Positions 59,269 through 64,000 of a DNA stretch of 64,000 nucleotides are shown in pieces. Each line of letters begins with the position of its first letter. Within the stretch, counting starts at the first letter, position 1. The stretch is from Streptomyces ruber (GTDB lineage Bacteria > Actinomycetota > Actinomycetes > Streptomycetales > Streptomycetaceae). The DNA is taken from contig NZ_BMQK01000015.1 in the NCBI RefSeq assembly GCF_014648075.1, positions 1 to 64,000 of the forward strand, in the 5' to 3' direction. Below the pieces are notes generated by a model that was given only the letters and a program-made list of their open reading frames with translations, ran no database searches and was not told the DNA's origin. Both the position numbers and the translations under genes were made by a program.

Positions 59269-59914
59269 GACGTCCGTCCCCCTTCGCTGCTCCCCGCGCC
59301 GGATCCGGAGCCCACCTCGCCCCGTGAATCCCGCCCGTGTTGAAGTCCTGTGTGAAGAACCGGCGACCGGCCTCCATATGCACGGCCGGCAGAAACCGGC
59401 CGGGCGCACCGGCAAACCGAACCGGCCATGAACTCGCCGCCAGCGGTGCGTGCTGGAATCACGGTGCAGCGATCCCCGAAATCATGTGGATCTTGGTCTA
59501 AAACTGTGGACATCGCAGGGGCTGTGAATATCGCCGTCACTCAAACAGGCGACCCCGACGACGCTCCCGCACGACGCCGACAAGGCTTCGCCGGGGCCTT
59601 GCCACGGCCTCGGCACGGTTGCCGCAACGCAGCCTGACAGCTACCCGCAGTGACGGATCATGAGGAGTGGGCCAAGGCCGCCCAGAGGCCGCGACACGGC
59701 GCGGCGATCTCGGAAAAGGTGGAGAAAACCCACCCGGACATGCGACGACCCCCGCCGGGGGGGAGAGCGGGGGTCGTCCCCACGGCCGACTCGGGGGGGG
59801 GAGGAGTCGGGCCGGGTTAGCACGGTCGCGAACGATCCGTGACTTCCATGGTGTACCCGAGAGCCCTCTCAGGCAAACCCACGCGCCCCACACTAGCCCG
59901 AATGGCGGGCACAT
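59269..59914. other. Intergenic region between ssd and the HAD gene
   Basis: No gene is supported in this 646-base stretch; a short frame at 59428-59637 has an uncharacteristic composition. It holds a hairpin at 59745-59777 with an 11-bp perfect stem (ACGACCCCCGC and complement) and an 11-base loop. A G tract at 59791-59799 and the ssd promoter are also expected here. Confidence 0.4.
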
Positions 59915-60739
59915 ATGCTCGGCCTCGTGGATAACCACTCCTTGCCCCGCACAGCGGCCTTCTTCGACCTGGACAAGACGGTCATTGCGAAGTCGAGCAC
60001 ACTCACGTTCAGCAAGTCGTTCTACCAAGGCGGCCTGATCAACCGCAGAGCGGTCTTGCATACCGCATATGCCCAGTTCGTCTTCCTCGCCGGCGGCGCC
60101 GACCACGTCCAGATGGAGCGGATGCGCGCGTACCTGTCCGCGCTGTGCCGCGGGTGGAATGTCCAACAAGTGAAGGAGATCGTCGCCGAGACGCTTCACG
60201 ACCTGATCGATCCGATCATCTACGACGAGGCCGCCTCCCTCATCGAGGAGCACCACCTCGCCGGGCGGGACGTCGTCATCGTCTCGACGTCCGGAGCCGA
60301 GGTGGTCGAACCGATCGGTGAACTGCTCGGCGCCGACCGCGTGGTCGCGACCCGGATGGTCGTCGGCGACGACGGCTGCTTCACGGGCGAGGTGGAGTAC
60401 TACGCCTACGGCCCGACGAAGGCGGAGGCGATCAGGGAGCTGGCCGAGTCGGAGGGCTACGACCTCGCGCGATGCTATGCCTACAGCGATTCCGTGACCG
60501 ACGTGCCGATGCTGGAGACCGTCGGGCACCCGCACGCGGTGAATCCGGACCGCGCGCTGCGCCGCGAGGCGCTCGCGCGCGGGTGGCCGATTCTGGACTT
60601 CAACCGCCCGGTGCGACTCAAGCAGCGGCTGTCCGTGACGCCGCGTCCGGCACTCATGGCCGCGGCCGCCGTAGGAGCCGCAGCGGCCACGGCGGGCCTG
60701 GTCTGGTACGCGAGCCGCCGACGGATGTCCACGGCATGA
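59915..60739 (+). CDS. HAD-IB family phosphatase with C-terminal membrane anchor
   Basis: This 274-residue HAD hydrolase resembles phosphoserine-phosphatase-like enzymes. The nucleophile motif is FFDLDKTV (Asp18 and Asp20), motif II is VIVSTSGAEVV and motif III/IV is CYAYSDSVTDVPML. A hydrophobic helix near residues 244-262 followed by ASRRRM suggests membrane attachment at the C-terminus. The substrate is unknown. Related Streptomyces genes are annotated as affecting morphological differentiation, as I recall. ATG 59915 is taken; a GTG 12 bases downstream is an alternative. Confidence 0.88.
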   Translation: MLGLVDNHSLPRTAAFFDLDKTVIAKSSTLTFSKSFYQGGLINRRAVLHTAYAQFVFLAGGADHVQMERMRAYLSALCRGWNVQQVKEIVAETLHDLIDPIIYDEAASLIEEHHLAGRDVVIVSTSGAEVVEPIGELLGADRVVATRMVVGDDGCFTGEVEYYAYGPTKAEAIRELAESEGYDLARCYAYSDSVTDVPMLETVGHPHAVNPDRALRREALARGWPILDFNRPVRLKQRLSVTPRPALMAAAAVGAAAATAGLVWYASRRRMSTA

Positions 60740-60779
60740 AACAAGGCCGAGCATTCCCGACCGGCCGATAACCCGGGTG

Positions 60780-60960
60780 CCCTTTTCGCGTCTGTTTGAA
60801 CGTAAAAGTAAAGAAGTGCAGCCAGGGCTTCCACTTGGTGCGGTCCGGGAGTACAAAGGATTCAACGGCCCGCGAGACCAAGGGACATCCGAAGGGATCA
60901 CCTTTAACGCAATTGGCCACACGGACCGAGCATGGACACCGAGCACCCACGCGACGTCGA
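60780..60960. ncRNA. Candidate structured RNA, possibly the Streptomyces 6S-like RNA
   Basis: The 419-base interval 60740-61158 has a nested fold: TCCA (60830) with TGGA (60936), CGGTCCG (60841) with CGGACCG (60928), AAAGG (60855) with CCTTT (60905), and ATCC-GAAG-GGAT (60887-60898). Asymmetric internal loops separate them, like a long imperfect hairpin with a bubble. In S. coelicolor the 6S-like RNA gene is reported between the equivalent neighbours (SCO3558 and SCO3559), from memory. The strand and ends cannot be set; a possible short ORF at 60932 is less convincing. Confidence 0.42.
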
Positions 60961-61057
60961 CCCGTCGATTACGGGCCAGCCGCACCAGGCGACGGGCGAG
61001 GTTCCCGACCTGATGGGCAACATATCGAGGACGCATGGTAACCCGGTGGACATGCCG

Positions 61058-61085
61058 GCGGCGGTACGAGTACTCGTACCGCCGC
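61058..61085. promoter_or_regulatory. 28-bp perfect palindrome downstream of the Fic-like gene
   Basis: Fourteen bases, GCGGCGGTACGAGT, are followed directly by their exact complement. It lies 73 bases past the stop of the minus-strand gene at 61159. It could terminate that gene, but the absence of any loop and the GTACGAGTAC core shared with the palindrome over the start codon make a protein site equally possible. Confidence 0.55.
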
Positions 61086-61158
61086 TACCCTTTCCGGGCG
61101 ACCGGCCCCGCGCCGGAAACGCCGCGCAGGGAACACGACCCGCACTCGTGAGAGGGCG

Positions 61159-61980
61159 TCAGGCCGCTCCGCGCTGCAGGGCCTCGCAGACGGCCGTCGA
61201 CTCACGGGCGCCGAGTCCGACCGCCTCGCCGCAGTGGGTGATCCAGGCGGACATGCCCTCAGGTGTGCCGGAGACGTAGCCCTCCAGCGCGGCGACATAG
61301 GCGGCGCGGCCCCGTTCCGCGTGGCCGACCTCGGCGGGACAGATGGACTTGGGGTCGAGTCCGCTGCCGACCAGGACGATGCGTTCGGCCGCGCGCGCGA
61401 CGAGGCCGTTGTGGGAGCCGAAGGGGCGCAGCGCCAGCAGTTCGCCGTGCACGACGGCGGCGGTCACCAGGGCCGGGGCCGAACTGCCCGCGATGATCAG
61501 CCGGGACAGTCCGTCCAGACGTCCCGCGACCTCGTCGGCGTCCGGCAGCGGAAGGTCCACGAGCGGCTCGTCGACCTGTTCACCGTGCTGCCGGGGACGC
61601 CCCACGCGCGCGTCGCCGTCCGCCGCCGCCACCAGGTGCAGCCGGGCCAGCACGCGCAGGGGCGACTGCCGCCAGATGGACAGCAACTGACCCGCTTCGG
61701 CGGTCAGCCGGAGCGCCGCACCCATGACACGGGCTTCGTCGCCGCTGAAGTCACTGCGGCGGCGCACCTCCTCGAGGGCCCAGTCGGCACCGGCCAGCGC
61801 CGCGGAGCCGCGCGCCCCCCGAAGCGCCGCCTCCGAGGTGACCTCGTTGCTGCGACGGCGCATGATCCGGTGCCCGTAGACCCGGTCCACGGCCTTGCGC
61901 ACGGACTCGACGGACTCGGCCACGCTGGGGAGCTCCCCCAGGGCCGCGAGGGGGTCAGCGGTCGCGCCTTTCGTACTCAT
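61159..61980 (-). CDS. Protein with degenerate Fic motif
   Basis: This 273-residue, mostly helical protein carries RPFGSHNGLVARAAERIVLV (about residues 180-199), which aligns with the Fic signature HPFx-D/E-GNGRxxR. The catalytic His is replaced by Arg and the phosphate-binding loop reads HNGLVAR instead of GNGRxxR. It also has an upstream VHGELLAL helix like the Fic core. It may be a non-AMPylating family member. ATG 61980 lies inside a perfect 18-bp palindrome. It diverges from the ATPase gene to its right, with 142 bases between them. Family assignment is tentative. Confidence 0.7.
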   Translation of the reverse strand: MSTKGATADPLAALGELPSVAESVESVRKAVDRVYGHRIMRRRSNEVTSEAALRGARGSAALAGADWALEEVRRRSDFSGDEARVMGAALRLTAEAGQLLSIWRQSPLRVLARLHLVAAADGDARVGRPRQHGEQVDEPLVDLPLPDADEVAGRLDGLSRLIIAGSSAPALVTAAVVHGELLALRPFGSHNGLVARAAERIVLVGSGLDPKSICPAEVGHAERGRAAYVAALEGYVSGTPEGMSAWITHCGEAVGLGARESTAVCEALQRGAA

Positions 61981-61988
61981 GAGTACGA
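61971..61988. promoter_or_regulatory. 18-bp palindrome covering the start codon of the Fic-like gene
   Basis: TCGTACTCATGAGTACGA is a perfect palindrome with the ATG at its centre. A second short GTAC element follows at 61991. Binding here would block translation initiation or transcription directly, suggesting autoregulation. Confidence 0.5.
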
Positions 61989-62122
61989 CAGTACGCGCCC
62001 CGTCGCCCGGCCGTCTCCCGCCCGGTCGGGGCGCTCCCGCCCATCGCGCCCTCCCACACAAACGAGTGGTCTCACCCACCAAGCAGTCACCCAGGGAGGT
62101 CGGCACACTACGCTAGGTGAAC

Positions 62123-63103
62123 ATGAAAATTGCTTTCGTAGGGAAGGGCGGCAGCGGCAAGACCACCCTGTCCTCCCTGTTCATCCGGCACCTGGTTGCC
62201 GTAGGGGCACCGGTCGTCGCCGTCGACGCCGACATCAACCAGCACTTGGGGGCCGCGCTCGGCCTCGATGACGCGGAGGCCGCCGGGCTGCCCGCGATGG
62301 GCGACCGGCTGCCGTCGATCAAGGACTACCTGCGCGGTTCCAACCCCCGCATCGCGTCCGCCGAGACGATGATCAAGACGACTCCGCCCGGCCAGGGGTC
62401 CCGGTTGCTGCGGGTGCGCGAGAACAATCCGGTGTACGACGCCTGCGCGCGTCCGGTGAAGCTCGACGGCGGCACCGCCCGGCTGATGGTCACCGGCCCC
62501 TTCACCGACGCCGACCTGGGCGTCGCCTGCTACCACTCCAAGACGGGCGCGGTGGAGCTGTTCCTGAACCACCTCGTCGACGGCCCCCACGAGTACGTGG
62601 TGGTCGACATGACGGCCGGCTCGGACTCCTTCGCGTCCGGCATGTTCACCCGCTTCGACATCACGTTCCTGGTCGCCGAGCCCACCCGGAAGGGCGTGTC
62701 GGTCTACCGCCAGTACAAGGAGTACGCCCAGGACTACGGGGTCGCCCTGAAGGTCGTCGGGAACAAGGTGCAGGGCCAGGACGACCTCGACTTCCTGCGC
62801 GCGGAGGTCGGCGACGACCTCCTGGTCGCCGTGGGGCACTCGGACTGGGTACGCGCCATGGAGAAGGGGCGGCCGTCGGCGTTCGAGCACCTGGAGGAGG
62901 CCGACCGCGACTCCTTGCGCACCCTGCAGGCGACCGCGGACGTCACGTACCACCGACGGGACTGGGAGCGTTACACGCGCCAGATGATCCACTTCCACCT
63001 GAAGAACGCGAGCACATGGGGCAACGCGCGCACCGGAGCCGACCTGGCGGCACAGGTCGACCCCGGGTTCGTCCTCGGCGAGGGTTTCGCGGCCACGGCC
63101 TGA
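62123..63103 (+). CDS. CooC/MinD-like ATP-binding protein
   Basis: This 326-residue deviant Walker A ATPase begins MKIAFVGKGGSGKTTLSSLF (P-loop GKGGSGKTT), followed by VVAVDADINQHLG and VVVDMTAGSDSFASGMFTRF. This is the pattern of CooC-type nickel-insertion and MinD-type ATPases. A probable dimer switches with ATP binding; the partner protein is not evident nearby. A -10-like TACGCT (62109-62114) ends 8 bases before the ATG, so the mRNA may be leaderless. A GTG six bases upstream is the alternative start. Confidence 0.87.
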   Translation: MKIAFVGKGGSGKTTLSSLFIRHLVAVGAPVVAVDADINQHLGAALGLDDAEAAGLPAMGDRLPSIKDYLRGSNPRIASAETMIKTTPPGQGSRLLRVRENNPVYDACARPVKLDGGTARLMVTGPFTDADLGVACYHSKTGAVELFLNHLVDGPHEYVVVDMTAGSDSFASGMFTRFDITFLVAEPTRKGVSVYRQYKEYAQDYGVALKVVGNKVQGQDDLDFLRAEVGDDLLVAVGHSDWVRAMEKGRPSAFEHLEEADRDSLRTLQATADVTYHRRDWERYTRQMIHFHLKNASTWGNARTGADLAAQVDPGFVLGEGFAATA

Positions 63104-63154
63104 TCCTCGCCTCGTGCCCGGCTTCCGGCGGCTGTCCGGCCGGCAGTACGGAGG

Positions 63155-64000
63155 TCACCGTCCGGCTGCCGGCGCACCGGGGACACCTCTCGGGGCGGGA
63201 GCGGGCTCGCCGCCCAGGAAGGTCTTCCAGCCCCGCTCCGGAGCCTGGCCGACCTTGAGGCTGCGCAGCTTGGCGAGGATCCTGGGGTCCTGTGCGTCGA
63301 GCCAGTCGGCGAGTTGGCGGAAGGAGACGCAGCGTACGTCGCGCTGGGTGCAGACCCTCTCGACGGTCTCCTCCACGGCACGCATGTAGGTGCCGCCGTT
63401 CCAGGACTCGAAGTGATTGCCGATGATCAGGGGTGCCCGGTTGCCGTGATAGGCCCGCCGGAATCCCCTGAGCAGGCCGTCGCGGAACTGGTCGCCCCAG
63501 TGGTCGTGCAGGTCCGGGTCCCCGGTCCGCGCGTCGGACTGGTTCATGTAGAAGTTGTAGTCCATGGTCAGCGTCTCGAAGCCGCGGCCGGGGACGGGAA
63601 CGAGTTGCATCGACAGGTCCCACAGCCCCCGCTTCTTCTCGGGCCACACCTGGTCGTTGACACCGCTGCTGTCGTAGCGGAAGCCCAGGTCGCGGGCGGC
63701 CTTCCGGAAGTTCTCCCGGCCCTCGAGACAGGGAGTGCGGCCGCCGATCAGCTCCTTGTCGTAGTCGAAGGGCAGCGGGGCCTCCTTCCCGGCTCTCGCT
63801 GTGGTCCTCCAGGACTTCACGAAAGTCTTGGCCTGGCTGATCTCGCTCTTCCACTCGGCCACCGACCACTCGCCGACCCCTCCGCCCTCACCACAGAAGT
63901 GCCCGTTGAAGTGGGTCCCGATCTCGTTGCCCTCCAGCCACGCACCTCTCAGCTGCTTCACGGTGTCCCTGACGCCCCGCACATCGTTGAAGCCGATGTC
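63155..64000 (-). CDS. Polysaccharide deacetylase (NodB-like), 5' end beyond the window
   Basis: The frame is open to the right edge (DIGFNDVRGVRDTVK), so the N-terminus is missing. The visible part contains EIGTHFNGHFCGEGG, an HxxxH metal-binding motif of NodB-type carbohydrate esterases, and NHFESWNGGTYMRAVEETVE near the end of the domain. A long insert with KKRGLWDLSMQLVPVPGRGF is typical of secreted actinobacterial members. It probably removes acetyl groups from a cell-surface polysaccharide; a signal peptide would lie outside the window. Confidence 0.85.
   Translation of the reverse strand, partial: DIGFNDVRGVRDTVKQLRGAWLEGNEIGTHFNGHFCGEGGGVGEWSVAEWKSEISQAKTFVKSWRTTARAGKEAPLPFDYDKELIGGRTPCLEGRENFRKAARDLGFRYDSSGVNDQVWPEKKRGLWDLSMQLVPVPGRGFETLTMDYNFYMNQSDARTGDPDLHDHWGDQFRDGLLRGFRRAYHGNRAPLIIGNHFESWNGGTYMRAVEETVERVCTQRDVRCVSFRQLADWLDAQDPRILAKLRSLKVGQAPERGWKTFLGGEPAPAPRGVPGAPAAGR

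Noticed and set aside
59428..59637. Short plus-strand frame of 69 codons in the ssd-HAD gap
   Set aside because: No ribosome binding site or hydrophobic/domain pattern; composition resembles non-coding sequence.
60932..61279. Short plus-strand frame starting MDTEHPRDVD
   Set aside because: It runs into the antisense of the Fic-like gene, crosses the 28-bp palindrome and has no recognisable family; the segment fits a structured RNA better.
1..64000. CRISPR arrays, insertion sequences or prophage
   Set aside because: No regularly spaced repeats, transposase, integrase or phage structural genes were seen; the repeats found are short tandem or intergenic copies.

Overview
The window is chromosomal DNA from a Streptomyces. 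The evidence is the very high G+C content with third-position G/C bias, frequent GTG and TTG starts, overlapping GTGA/ATGA gene junctions, and signature genes: tipA, bldG, a SARP/AfsR-type regulator, zinc-free paralogues of ribosomal proteins, and an actinobacterial Tad-like secretion locus. No prophage, IS element, CRISPR array or biosynthetic cluster is visible. Gene order follows my recollection of two conserved core blocks of S. coelicolor (about SCO3398-3434 and SCO3540-3560). They join here near 30.6-36.5 kb, at a SARP-type regulator gene and a tRNA-Thr.

Region 1 (0-12 kb): a plus-strand folate cluster (folP, an NTF2-like gene, folB, folK, DUF3180) converges on a minus-strand series dacB, DUF2342 peptidase, tilS, hpt, ftsH, folE. 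The soluble pyrophosphatase gene ppa diverges from dacB. Region 2 (12-21 kb): a ThrE-like exporter, a DedA protein with a Gln/Asn-rich tail, the thiopeptide-responsive regulator tipA with its palindromic promoter and internal TipAS start, PadR and aldehyde dehydrogenase genes, and a Streptomyces XRE/ATPase/DUF397 trio whose upstream regions share a 10-bp palindrome.

Region 3 (21-31 kb): a zinc-starvation island. One Zur-like box lies between rpmG-rpmE-CobW-rpsR (minus) and rpmB-rpsN (plus). It is followed by a FUSC membrane protein, a DUF4232 lipoprotein, DUF2786 and Clp_N/HTH genes divergent from a striking pair of operators, and a family-A DNA polymerase. Region 4 (31-47 kb): the large SARP regulator, tRNA-Thr(CGT), a secreted lipoprotein hydrolase, DNA polymerase III delta prime, an MFS-thymidylate kinase fusion, topA, a methyltransferase and a small lipoprotein.

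Region 5 (47-64 kb): the membrane pyrophosphatase hppA, the bldG and anti-sigma-factor pair, a divergent MrfA/YprA-like helicase, and a compact seven-gene Tad-like locus (Ssd/CpaE, TadA, TadB, TadC, DUF4244 pilin-like, TadE, Rv3654c-like). The last of these runs without a stop codon into the helicase gene. The right end has a HAD phosphatase, a structured intergenic segment that may be the 6S-like RNA gene, a protein with a degenerate Fic motif flanked by palindromes, a MinD/CooC-like ATPase, and a truncated polysaccharide deacetylase. The most interesting signals are the duplicated operator at 28.0 kb, the stop-less Tad gene at 54 kb, the Fic-like gene with its palindromes at 61-62 kb, and the structured segment at 60.8 kb.
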